Assembly (NCBI GenBank): GCA_946616365.1
Contig: CAMOIX010000004.1
Span: 42,514 to 106,513 of the forward strand
From: AC2028 sp002373595
Lineage (GTDB): Bacteria; Bacillota; Clostridia; Lachnospirales; Lachnospiraceae
Direction: 5' to 3'
Length of the DNA stretch: 64,000 nt
The first letter of the stretch is position 1, and each line of letters begins with the position of its first letter. The position numbers and the translations under genes were made by a program. Shown piece after piece: positions 45,741-53,948 of this stretch. The notes under the pieces are model-generated. The model saw nothing but the letters and a program-made list of their open reading frames with translations. It did no database searches and was not told the origin of the DNA.

Positions 45741-46130
45741 ATGAGTACTTACGAAAAGATCGCTACTGATAAAGCACCTGCGGCTATAGGACCCTATTCA
45801 CAGGGAATGACCGTACTTCCCGACGGGATCATCTTCACATCCGGCCAGATCGCACTTGATCCCGCTACCGGAGAAGTCGTAGGAACCACGATAGAAGAGC
45901 AGACCCATCAGGTGTGCAAGAATATAGGAGAGATCCTTAAAGCAGCTGGATCGGGCTATGAGCAGGTCGTTAAGACCACTTGCTTTCTTGCCGATATGGG
46001 AGATTTTGCTGCGTTCAACGGCGTATACGGTGAGTATTTTACCGGGAAGCCTGCCAGGAGCTGCGTGGCTGTAAAGGCTCTTCCCAAGGGAGTTCTCTGC
46101 GAAGTAGAGGTTATCGCGGTCAGAAAGTGA
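45741..46130 (+). CDS. ridA: RidA-family reactive-intermediate deaminase
   Basis: At 129 residues it is a typical RidA (YjgF/YER057c/UK114). This trimeric enzyme deaminates reactive enamine/imine intermediates made by PLP enzymes. The landmarks are TDKAPAAIGPYSQGM at the start, SGQIALDPATGE, and the C-terminal ARSCVAVKALPKGVLCEVEVIA, whose Arg binds the substrate. It is 12 bases after trpS. A short hairpin (TGACA/TGTCA, 46164-46177) near the convergent gene end is too small to call a terminator. Confidence 0.95.
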   Translation: MSTYEKIATDKAPAAIGPYSQGMTVLPDGIIFTSGQIALDPATGEVVGTTIEEQTHQVCKNIGEILKAAGSGYEQVVKTTCFLADMGDFAAFNGVYGEYFTGKPARSCVAVKALPKGVLCEVEVIAVRK

Positions 46131-46175
46131 TCGAAAAAGCGGAAAATCGTGGATAAAAACAAGATGACAGACGTG

Positions 46176-46679
46176 TCACATTATCTCAAATGATACGCCC
46201 TTTAATCCCAGGAAACGCGTAGCGGCCCTGTCCCAGATCTGGTCTATGGTCTTGTCGGGGACGAAAGTCTTGTACGAAGTGCTCGTAGTGACAGTGGTGC
46301 GCGTTCCGTCATAGTAGATATTTAAGATGAGTGCCCTGAGCAGCTCGCCGGCCCCGCCGTCAGCTATCTCGGGGTATTCTTTTTCCAGCATTTCGTGGGC
46401 CTTTTCGGGCTTTAAGTGAAGAGTGAAATTAAACGAAGTGGGAGTCTGTTTTCCCTTTATCAGCTGATAGCATGTATTCTGGAGATCCTTCCATTCCTGG
46501 AGATCATACTCCGGCAGATTTCCGGATCCCTCATAGAAAGGAGCGTTCACATGCCCGTCTATCTCGAATGTGCAGCCCACACAGATCCTGGCTTTTTCCA
46601 GCAGGAAAGAGTAGAACGTGTCGCCTGTAAGAAGCGGCGTCATCAGACTTCTTAATGAGTTGATCTGTATGGATATCAA
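46176..46679 (-). CDS. DUF5721-like hypothetical protein
   Basis: A 167-residue soluble protein without signal peptide. It opens with ISIQINSLRSLMTPLL and has a repeated FEIDGHVN / DGTRTTVTT-type strand pattern. It resembles my memory of the DUF5721 family found in Lachnospiraceae, for which no function is established. It overlaps the LytTR regulator by 4 bases (ATGA), so it is the last gene of the argG-LytTR unit on the minus strand. Confidence 0.6.
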   Translation of the reverse strand: MISIQINSLRSLMTPLLTGDTFYSFLLEKARICVGCTFEIDGHVNAPFYEGSGNLPEYDLQEWKDLQNTCYQLIKGKQTPTSFNFTLHLKPEKAHEMLEKEYPEIADGGAGELLRALILNIYYDGTRTTVTTSTSYKTFVPDKTIDQIWDRAATRFLGLKGVSFEIM

Positions 46680-47428
46680 GTCCCGTCTCCTTTGTACTTT
46701 TCAAGCATCTCTTTGGCATATTTAAGCGGAGGTCCCGGAATGCTGAACTTTTTGCCGTCGGACATTACCGCTTTTCCGAACATCCGTATCTCTTTGATGT
46801 GCTTGCAGTTTAATATCGCTTTGAGTCCTGCCATGACAAAGCAGGGGTGCTTTTCCTCTATCTCAGAAAAAATGGAATAAGCATTTCCGTACACGCGCAC
46901 CGTCTCGCCGCTCGTTATGCCGTGCTCGCCGACGACAGGCGCGGCCAGCTTAAACACAGTATAATATCCGGATTCCGTCGCGTACAGTATCTGATCTTCT
47001 TTGACGTAATATGTCTCTTTTTCCTCACGCAGCTCTATCGATGGATCGATGGAGTCTTTTATCTCCTGTGCGTGATCGAGAGAGCTCTGAAGGTCTGCTA
47101 CTTTTATGGGTTTGTCGATGAAGATGACACCTTCCGGGAACTGCTGCGTGCGGTAATCCGTCTCCGAGCAGCACAGTACCATGGGCGCGGTAACCCCCAT
47201 TTTAACCAGTTCCGTGACTATCGAAAGTGAACTTATGCCCGGAGTGTGGCAGACATCAATGAAAAAAACATCATAGAGCATGGGATGCGCTTTGATACTA
47301 AGCGCATCCCCGTATGAATCGTAGTACAAAAGACCTGTCGTATCTTTTCTTCTGTCGGATTCTCTGCCGAGCAGCCTCTCGAGCTGCTTTCTGTCGGCTA
47401 CATTGTCATCACATATCGCTATGTGCAT
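46676..47428 (-). CDS. LytTR-type response regulator (receiver + LytTR DNA-binding domain)
   Basis: A 250-residue protein. The receiver has acidic pocket Asp7/Asp8 (CDDN), phospho-acceptor Asp58 (FFIDVC) and Lys in FIDKPIK. The C-terminal half is a LytTR domain (YYVKEDQILYATESGYYTV, CFVMAGLKAILNCKHI). Such regulators often control peptide, adhesion or bacteriocin genes. No sensor kinase of the matching AgrC-like type is adjacent. Its start overlaps the argG stop by one base (TAATG), so it is read with argG. That pairing is unusual. Confidence 0.88.
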   Translation of the reverse strand: MHIAICDDNVADRKQLERLLGRESDRRKDTTGLLYYDSYGDALSIKAHPMLYDVFFIDVCHTPGISSLSIVTELVKMGVTAPMVLCCSETDYRTQQFPEGVIFIDKPIKVADLQSSLDHAQEIKDSIDPSIELREEKETYYVKEDQILYATESGYYTVFKLAAPVVGEHGITSGETVRVYGNAYSIFSEIEEKHPCFVMAGLKAILNCKHIKEIRMFGKAVMSDGKKFSIPGPPLKYAKEMLEKYKGDGT

Positions 47429-48663
47429 TATGCTTTCTTAAGAGGATCGATGCCGCACTCAAGCTCTTTCATTGCTCTTACCTTGCAGGAGAGTCCGAAG
47501 AGATTGATGAAGCCCTCTGCATCGTGGTGATCGTAGAGATCTCCGGTGGTAAACGATGCGATCTTCTCGTTGTAGAGAGAGTAGGGAGAAGTCGTTCCGG
47601 CCTTGATGATGTTGCCCTTGTAGAGCTTGAACTTAACTTCGCCGGTGACATACTCCTGAGTCTTCTCGATGAATGCCTGCTCAGCCTCGCGGAGAGGAGT
47701 GAACCACTTTCCTTCGTAAACAAGGCTTGCGAACTTTCCGCCGATCTCCTTCTTGAAAGCGTAGGTGTCGCGGTCAAGGATGAGCTCCTCGAGCTGATCG
47801 TGAGCCTCCATGAGGATCGTTCCGCCGGGAGTCTCATATACTCCGCGGGACTTCATTCCTACGACACGGTTCTCTACGATATCGATGATACCGATTCCGT
47901 GCTTTCCGCCGAGCGCGTTGAGCTCTCTGATGATATCGGAGACCTTCATAGCCTTTCCGTTGAGAGTCTTGGGTACACCTTTCTCGAAAGTCATGGTGAC
48001 ATACTCACCCTGGTCGGGAGCCTTCTCGGGGCTTACGCCGAGTACGAGGAGATGATCGAAGTTGGGCTCGTTTGCGGGATCCTCGAGCTCAAGTCCCTCG
48101 TGAGAGATATGCCAGATATTGCGGTCGCGGCTGTATGAAGAATCTGCTGAGAAGGGAAGGTGGATGCCGTGTGCCTTGCAGTACTCGATCTCGGATTCAC
48201 GGGAATCCATAGTCCACTTATCGTTTCTCCATGCAGCGATTATCTTGAGATCCGGTGCGAGAGCTTTGATACCGAGCTCGAAGCGGATCTGGTCGTTTCC
48301 TTTTCCGGTAGCTCCGTGGCAGATCGCGGTAGCGTTCTCCTTGCGTGCGATCTCAACGAGCTTCTTGGCGATGAGGGGTCTTGCCATCGAAGTTCCGAGG
48401 AGATATTTATTCTCATAAACAGCGCCTGCCTGTACACAGGGAACAATGTACTTGTCACAGAATTCATCGGTAACATCCTCGATGTAGAGCTTGGAAGCTC
48501 CGCAGCTCTTTGCTCTCTCCTCGAGTCCGTCGAGCTCTTCGCCCTGTCCACAGTCAACGCATACGCAGATAACTTCGTAATCGAAATTCTCCTTGAGCCA
48601 GGGGATGATAGCGGTAGTATCAAGTCCGCCTGAGTAAGCGAGTATTACTTTTTCTTTAGCCAT
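47428..48663 (-). CDS. argG: argininosuccinate synthase
   Basis: At 411 residues it joins citrulline and aspartate using ATP. The N-terminal PP-loop is ILAYSGGLDTTA, followed by the family's CVDCGQGEELDGLEE and, further on, ATGKGNDQIRFE and the DSSYSRDRNIWHIS motif. I start it at the ATG at 48663, with AGGAGG 11 bases before; the longer frame adds 10 unusual residues. It diverges from argC across a shared control region. argH is not in this window. Confidence 0.96.
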   Translation of the reverse strand: MAKEKVILAYSGGLDTTAIIPWLKENFDYEVICVCVDCGQGEELDGLEERAKSCGASKLYIEDVTDEFCDKYIVPCVQAGAVYENKYLLGTSMARPLIAKKLVEIARKENATAICHGATGKGNDQIRFELGIKALAPDLKIIAAWRNDKWTMDSRESEIEYCKAHGIHLPFSADSSYSRDRNIWHISHEGLELEDPANEPNFDHLLVLGVSPEKAPDQGEYVTMTFEKGVPKTLNGKAMKVSDIIRELNALGGKHGIGIIDIVENRVVGMKSRGVYETPGGTILMEAHDQLEELILDRDTYAFKKEIGGKFASLVYEGKWFTPLREAEQAFIEKTQEYVTGEVKFKLYKGNIIKAGTTSPYSLYNEKIASFTTGDLYDHHDAEGFINLFGLSCKVRAMKELECGIDPLKKA

Positions 48664-48701
48664 ATGGGTTTGATCCTCCTTTTGTTTGATCACTAAACCG
48701 A

Positions 48702-48730
48702 AATATACAACAGCGCGAAAAATAAATCAA
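48702..48730 (-). promoter_or_regulatory. argG promoter
   Basis: On the minus strand TTGATT (48730-48725), a 17-base spacer and TATATT (48707-48702), about 40 bases before the argG ATG. It is one of the better promoter matches in the window. Confidence 0.7.
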
Positions 48731-48746
48731 GCAATAATGGAAAATT

Positions 48747-48764
48747 CTTGCATAAATATTTCTG
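48747..48764. promoter_or_regulatory. degenerate ARG box
   Basis: CTTGCATAAATATTTCTG matches the ArgR/AhrC half-site plan imperfectly. It lies between the argG -35 and the strong box at 48788 and could bind a second ArgR dimer. Confidence 0.35.
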
Positions 48765-48787
48765 AAATTTGCATATATACACCGAAT

Positions 48788-48805
48788 TATGAATAAATAT
48801 TCAAA
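48788..48805. promoter_or_regulatory. ARG box (ArgR/AhrC operator)
   Basis: TATGAATAAATATTCAAA fits the consensus TNTGAATWWWWATTCANW at every position. It lies between the divergent argG and argC promoters, so arginine-dependent repression of both units by an ArgR-type repressor is expected. No argR gene is in the window. Confidence 0.85.
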
Positions 48806-48842
48806 AATAAGTCGCAAAAGTGCATAACTATAAATTTTTATA

Positions 48843-48870
48843 TTTACATATGGAAAAAATGTGCTAAAAT
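48843..48870 (+). promoter_or_regulatory. argC operon promoter
   Basis: TTTACA at 48843-48848, a 16-base spacer and TAAAAT at 48865-48870, 42 bases before the argC ATG. The ARG box sits 37 bases upstream of the -35. Confidence 0.65.
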
Positions 48871-48912
48871 GTTATTTGTTGTACCCGTCTATCTGAGCGA
48901 AAGGAAAAGAAC

Positions 48913-49971
48913 ATGATAAAAGTCGGAATAATCGGTGCTACAGGCTATGCAGGAGCAGAGATAGTAAGGATCCTTTCAGGTCATCCGGATGCGGAAATAG
49001 TCTGGTACGGATCGAGAAGCTATATAGACAAGCGCTTTTCGGATGTATACGGCAATTTCTTTAAGATCGTCGAAAACATCTGCAGCGATGATGACCTCGA
49101 TACTCTCGCCGATAAGGCGGATGTCATATTTACGGCTACGCCCCAGGGATTCCTCGCAGGAGTCCTCACTGAGGAGCTTTTGAAGAAGGTCAAAGTGATA
49201 GACCTTTCCGCCGACTATCGTATAAAGGATGTCGCAACTTACGAGAAATGGTACGGCATCGAGCACAAGTCACCGCAGTTCATAGAGGAGGCTGTATACG
49301 GTCTCTGTGAGATAAACAGGGGGCTTGTAAACGACAGGACGAGACTCATCGCCAATCCCGGATGCTACACCACCTGCTCCATCCTCACCGCATATCCTCT
49401 CGTTAAAGAGGGACTCATCGATACATCGACTCTCATCATCGATGCGAAGTCCGGAACGAGCGGAGCGGGCAGAGGAGCGAAACTTCCAAATCTTTTCTGT
49501 GAAGTAAATGAGAATATCAAAGCATACGGAGTAGCGAGTCACAGACATACTCCCGAGATCGAAGAACAGCTCGGATATGCTGCAAACGAACCCATAACGC
49601 TCAACTTTACGCCCCATCTCGTACCCATGAACAGAGGCATACTCGCCACCGAATACGCGGACCTCGTAGTAAGGGAGGACGGTTCCGTACCTTCATCCGA
49701 AGAGATCACCGCAGCTTATGAGAAGTATTACTCAGGCGAGCATTTCGTCAGATTCCTCGGTGAAGGCAAATGCCCCGAGACGAAGTGGGTCGAGGGCAGC
49801 AACTTTGTTGACATAGGATTTGTAAGAGACGGGAGAACCGGCCGCGTCATCATGATGGGCGCACTCGACAATCTCGTAAAAGGAGCGGCAGGACAGGCTG
49901 TTCAGAATATGAACCTGATGTTCGGACTTCCGGAAAATACCGGACTCGACCTCGTTCCCAGCTTCCCCTGA
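48913..49971 (+). CDS. argC: N-acetyl-gamma-glutamyl-phosphate reductase
   Basis: At 352 residues it performs the NADPH-dependent third step of arginine synthesis. The Rossmann start is KVGIIGATGYAGAEIVR, the catalytic cysteine lies in ANPGCYTTCS, and the SHRHTPEIEEQL segment holds the conserved His. A short GGAAAAG ribosome binding site precedes the ATG. It is the first gene of the arg operon that also holds a GNAT gene, argJ, argB and argD. Confidence 0.96.
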   Translation: MIKVGIIGATGYAGAEIVRILSGHPDAEIVWYGSRSYIDKRFSDVYGNFFKIVENICSDDDLDTLADKADVIFTATPQGFLAGVLTEELLKKVKVIDLSADYRIKDVATYEKWYGIEHKSPQFIEEAVYGLCEINRGLVNDRTRLIANPGCYTTCSILTAYPLVKEGLIDTSTLIIDAKSGTSGAGRGAKLPNLFCEVNENIKAYGVASHRHTPEIEEQLGYAANEPITLNFTPHLVPMNRGILATEYADLVVREDGSVPSSEEITAAYEKYYSGEHFVRFLGEGKCPETKWVEGSNFVDIGFVRDGRTGRVIMMGALDNLVKGAAGQAVQNMNLMFGLPENTGLDLVPSFP

Positions 49972-50039
49972 TCCGGTCAGAAAAAGCATGAAAATCTTTC
50001 CCGGTAAAGATAAATAACCGGCAGATAATAGGTGAATAA

Positions 50040-50531
50040 ATGTCAGTAGAAAAGATAAACGAAAACTCCATAACGATCCGTGCGATGGAAGAGGGAGACT
50101 ATGACAAACTCCGCGCACTCTGGATGACCATACACGGCTTCGGCATCCGCAGCATCGACGATTCGAGAGAGGGCGTGATCAAATTCCTTCGACGCAATCC
50201 CGGATGCAGCGTTGTAGCGGTATCCAATGAGCCGGGCAATGAGGGTGATATCGTGGGTGGTATTCTCTGCGGACATGACGGCAGGAGAGGATGCCTTTAT
50301 CATGTGTGCGTCAGAGCGGATCACAGGAGACGCGGCATAGGTAAAGCGATGGTAGTTCATTGCATGAATGCGCTCAAGGATGAGGATATCAACAAAGTAA
50401 GCCTGATCGCATTTACCAAGAATGATGTGGGAAATGCATTCTGGAACTGCATCGGATGGACCAGGAGAGAAGATCTCAACTATTACGACTTTACACTTAA
50501 CGAGGAAAATATAACAGCATTTAATGCTTGA
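50040..50531 (+). CDS. GNAT acetyltransferase inside the arg operon (candidate N-acetylglutamate synthase)
   Basis: A 163-residue GNAT protein. It begins ITIRAMEEGDYDKLRALW, and the acetyl-CoA loop RRRGIG is at residues 96-101 with the preceding YHVCVRADH strand. The C-terminal NAFWNCIGW motif is typical of the fold. It sits between argC and argJ with 68 and 45 base gaps, all on one strand. Short GNAT-only N-acetylglutamate synthases (mycobacterial-type ArgA, ~170 residues) are known, so this may supply N-acetylglutamate to the cycle. That role is inferred from position. An unrelated amino-acid or protein acetylase remains possible. Confidence 0.75.
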   Translation: MSVEKINENSITIRAMEEGDYDKLRALWMTIHGFGIRSIDDSREGVIKFLRRNPGCSVVAVSNEPGNEGDIVGGILCGHDGRRGCLYHVCVRADHRRRGIGKAMVVHCMNALKDEDINKVSLIAFTKNDVGNAFWNCIGWTRREDLNYYDFTLNEENITAFNA

Positions 50532-50576
50532 TGACATGAGTGTCATAAACGAACGAAAGAAATGAGGGAGGCAGCT

Positions 50577-51800
50577 ATGCAGGAGATCAAAGGCGGAATT
50601 ACATCGGCAAAAGGATTCTGGGCAGCACATACCGCAGCGGAGATTAAGTACAAGGGCAGAGATGATATGGCTCTCATAGTGAGCAAGACGCCCTGTGTAT
50701 GTGCCGGGATGTTCACTTCCAATGTTGTCAAAGCGGCTCCCGTAAAGTGGGATATGGAGATCGTAAAGAAGGGCAAGCCCGTATGTGCGATAGTGGCAAA
50801 CTCCGGAATAGCAAATGCATGCACAGGTGAGTACGGCATGGAGATATGTGCGATGGAGGCCGAGTTTACGGCTGATCAGCTTGGTGTATATGCCGATGAA
50901 GTACTCGTAGCATCCACCGGTGTCATCGGCATGCAGATGGATGAAGAGAAATTAAAAGCCGGCATCGAGAAACTTGCCGTAGATCTCAAGGATACTCCGG
51001 AGGCAGGAACCGGTGCGGAGAAAGCTATCATGACCACCGACACCAGACCTAAGGAGATCGCTGTTAAACTCGAGATCGGCGGATGCGAAGTGACCATAGG
51101 AGGCATGTGCAAGGGCTCGGGAATGATCCATCCCAATCTCTGCACCATGCTTGCATTCATATCGACTGATGCCAATATCTCAGCCAAACTTCTCGACAAA
51201 GCATTAAAAGAAGCCGCTGAGGATACATTCAACATGATATCCGTTGACGGCGATACATCCACCAACGATACTCTGCTTGTACTTGCCAACGGACTTGCCG
51301 GAAATAAAACCATCAGATCAACCGGAAAAGAGTACGACGCTTTCTGCGAAGGCCTTAAATACGTCTGCAGATATCTCGCCAAGCAGATGGCGGGAGACGG
51401 AGAGGGCGCAACGGCACTCTTTATGTGTGAAGTGACCGGTGCAGACACTGTAAAGAACGCGCGCATACTTGCCAAGTCAGTCATCTGTTCATCACTTACC
51501 AAGGCGATGATATTCGGACATGACTGCAACTTCGGACGTGTGCTTTGCGCGCTCGGATACAGCGGTGTTAAGTTCGATCCCGATAATGTCACGCTCTCAC
51601 TTAAGAGCGCAGCGGGAGAGATCAGGATATTCGAGAACGGCGCACCTCTGGAGTACAGCGAAGAGGAAGCGGGCAAGATCCTCTCCGAGAAGGAGGTCAG
51701 TGCGATCGTCGATATGCACATGGGCAAAGCTTCGGCCACCGCATACGGATGCGACCTTAGCTATGATTACGTCAAGATTAATGCGGACTACCGCAGTTGA
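50577..51800 (+). CDS. argJ: glutamate N-acetyltransferase (ornithine acetyltransferase)
   Basis: At 407 residues it transfers the acetyl group from N-acetylornithine to glutamate; many ArgJ enzymes also use acetyl-CoA. The self-cleavage and nucleophile site is the Thr in LCTMLAF, preceded by GGMCKGSGMIHPN. The end is DLSYDYVKINADYRS. I start it at 50577 because GGGAGG lies 5 bases before this ATG; the in-frame ATG at 50562 overlaps that site. Whether it is mono- or bifunctional cannot be read from sequence and bears on the role of the GNAT next door. Confidence 0.95.
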   Translation: MQEIKGGITSAKGFWAAHTAAEIKYKGRDDMALIVSKTPCVCAGMFTSNVVKAAPVKWDMEIVKKGKPVCAIVANSGIANACTGEYGMEICAMEAEFTADQLGVYADEVLVASTGVIGMQMDEEKLKAGIEKLAVDLKDTPEAGTGAEKAIMTTDTRPKEIAVKLEIGGCEVTIGGMCKGSGMIHPNLCTMLAFISTDANISAKLLDKALKEAAEDTFNMISVDGDTSTNDTLLVLANGLAGNKTIRSTGKEYDAFCEGLKYVCRYLAKQMAGDGEGATALFMCEVTGADTVKNARILAKSVICSSLTKAMIFGHDCNFGRVLCALGYSGVKFDPDNVTLSLKSAAGEIRIFENGAPLEYSEEEAGKILSEKEVSAIVDMHMGKASATAYGCDLSYDYVKINADYRS

Positions 51801-51827
51801 TAACAGATCTACACGGAGGATTGTGAG

Positions 51828-52724
51828 ATGCAGGACATGCAGGAGATCTTAAAAAAAGCAGAGGTACTTATAGAGGCGCTTCCCTACATACAGCGCTTTA
51901 ACAGAAAGATCATCGTCGTCAAATACGGCGGTAGCGCAATGGTAGATCCCGAGCTTCAGAAGAATGTCATCAAAGATGTCACGCTCCTTAAGCTTGTAGG
52001 CTTCAAGCCCATCATCGTACACGGAGGCGGCAAGGAGATAAGCCGCTGGGTATCCAAGGTCGGCAAGGAAGCTGAGTTTGTCAACGGACTTCGTGTCACC
52101 GATGCTGAGACCATGGAGATCGCAGAGATGGTGCTCGGCAGAGTCGGCAAGGACCTCGCGCGCATGGTAGGAGAGCTCGGTGTCAGAGCAGTCAGCATCA
52201 GCGGCAAGGACGGCGGACTCCTTAAGGTTGAGAAGAAATACTCCGACGGTAAGGATATAGGGTTTGTCGGAAATATCACCGAAGTCGATCCCAAGGTTTT
52301 GTACGACCTTCTCGACAATGATTTCCTTCCCATCGTATCACCCATAGGACTTGATGATGAGTTCAATACATACAACATCAATGCTGACGATGCAGCCTGT
52401 GCCATCGCGAAAGCGATCGGAGCGGACAAACTTGTATTCCTCACGGATATAGAAGGTCTCTATCGCGATATCAACGACAAGTCATCCTTCATCGGCAGAC
52501 TTACCGCTTCGGAAGCTGATGAACTCATATCCGGCGGAATAATAGGAGGCGGAATGCTTCCCAAGCTCGGCAACTGCACTTCCGCGATAAAGGGAGGCGT
52601 AAGCAGAGTGCATATCCTCGACGGACGCGTACCTCACTGCCTGCTCCTCGAGATATTTACCAGAGACGGTGTCGGAACTGCGATAGTAGCGGACGATGAT
52701 ACACTGATGAACGGCGAGCACTAG
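51828..52724 (+). CDS. argB: N-acetylglutamate kinase
   Basis: At 298 residues it phosphorylates N-acetylglutamate. It has the amino-acid kinase fold: VVKYGGSAMVD, PIIVHGGGKEISRW, NINADDAACAIA and GGGMLPKL. The ~25-residue N-terminal helix (KKAEVLIEALPYIQRFN) is the extension seen in hexameric, arginine-inhibited NAGKs, so end-product inhibition is likely. A GGAGGATT ribosome binding site precedes it, and it is 27 bases after argJ. Confidence 0.96.
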   Translation: MQDMQEILKKAEVLIEALPYIQRFNRKIIVVKYGGSAMVDPELQKNVIKDVTLLKLVGFKPIIVHGGGKEISRWVSKVGKEAEFVNGLRVTDAETMEIAEMVLGRVGKDLARMVGELGVRAVSISGKDGGLLKVEKKYSDGKDIGFVGNITEVDPKVLYDLLDNDFLPIVSPIGLDDEFNTYNINADDAACAIAKAIGADKLVFLTDIEGLYRDINDKSSFIGRLTASEADELISGGIIGGGMLPKLGNCTSAIKGGVSRVHILDGRVPHCLLLEIFTRDGVGTAIVADDDTLMNGEH

Positions 52725-52738
52725 GATCGGAGATAAGT

Positions 52739-53932
52739 ATGAGCGAAAAGATGAAAGAGTACATAGACGAAGCCGAGAAAGCGCTTCTTCATACATACAA
52801 CAGATACCGGATAGTATTGGACCACGGTGAGGGTGTGCATCTCTATGATATCGACGGCAAGAGCTATCTTGATTTCGTAGCGGGCATTGCTGTATTCGCA
52901 CTCGGCTATGGCGACAAGGAGTACAACGATGCGCTCAAAGCCCAGATAGACAAGCTCCTTCATACATCCAACTATTACTACAATGTGCCTGCGATAGAAG
53001 CTGCCAAGCTCTTAAAGAAAGAATCCGGAATGGACAGGGTATTCTTTACCAACTCCGGAGCAGAGGCTGTCGAAGGCGCGATAAAGACTGCGAGAAAATA
53101 TGCCTATACGCGTGACGGTCATACCGATCATGAGATCATAGCTATGGAGCATTCCTTCCACGGACGCACTATGGGAGCTCTCTCTGTCACCGGAAACGCA
53201 CATTACCGGGAGGCTTTTGAGCCCGGTATCGGGAATATCAGGTTCGCCACATACAATGATCTCGATTCGGTGAAGGCGCTCGTTAGCAGGAAGACCTGCG
53301 CGATCATCCTTGAAACGGTACAGGGCGAGGGCGGACTCACACCTGCCACACCGGAATTTCTCGAAGGGATAAGGAAGATCTGCGACGAAAATGATATACT
53401 TATGATACTTGATGAGATACAATGCGGTATGGGACGCACCGGCTCATGGTTTGCATGGCAGAAGTACGGTATTAAACCCGATGTCATGACCAGCGCCAAA
53501 GCACTCGGATGCGGAGTTCCGATAGGTGCATTCCTCATGACGGAAAAGGTTGCGGGCAGCAGTCTCGTGCCCGGAGATCACGGCACCACCTACGGCGGCA
53601 ATCCCTTTGCATGCGAAGCTGCAAAAACTGTTTTGGAGCTTTTCGAAAAGCGTGATATCATTGAACATGTAAACAGTGTCGCTCCCTATCTCGAGGAGAA
53701 ACTTGGTGAGATAAAGAGCAGGCACTCATGCATCAAAGAGATCCGCGGAACGGGCCTTATGAGAGGACTCGTATTTGACGGCCCCGTATCGGGAGTGATA
53801 AACAAAGCTCTTGAGAAGGGACTGATACTGATCAATGCGGGATCTGATATACTCAGATTTGTACCGCCTCTCGTTATCACCGAGAAAGATATCGATACTA
53901 TGGCAGAGATCCTCGATTCCTGCATAGAATAA
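52739..53932 (+). CDS. argD: acetylornithine aminotransferase
   Basis: At 397 residues it is a class III PLP aminotransferase. Landmarks are FTNSGAEAVEGAIKTAR, SFHGRTMGALSVTGN, the ILDEIQCGMGRTGSWF block and the PLP lysine in TSAKALGCGVP. It forms N-acetylornithine from the semialdehyde. It is 14 bases after argB and is the last arg gene here; argF is absent from the window. Confidence 0.96.
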   Translation: MSEKMKEYIDEAEKALLHTYNRYRIVLDHGEGVHLYDIDGKSYLDFVAGIAVFALGYGDKEYNDALKAQIDKLLHTSNYYYNVPAIEAAKLLKKESGMDRVFFTNSGAEAVEGAIKTARKYAYTRDGHTDHEIIAMEHSFHGRTMGALSVTGNAHYREAFEPGIGNIRFATYNDLDSVKALVSRKTCAIILETVQGEGGLTPATPEFLEGIRKICDENDILMILDEIQCGMGRTGSWFAWQKYGIKPDVMTSAKALGCGVPIGAFLMTEKVAGSSLVPGDHGTTYGGNPFACEAAKTVLELFEKRDIIEHVNSVAPYLEEKLGEIKSRHSCIKEIRGTGLMRGLVFDGPVSGVINKALEKGLILINAGSDILRFVPPLVITEKDIDTMAEILDSCIE

Positions 53933-53948
53933 ATAAACCGGAGTACAT

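Noticed and set aside
46131..46175. A terminator between ridA and the DUF5721-like gene.
   Set aside because: The only hairpin is 5 base pairs (TGACA/TGTCA) without a T run.
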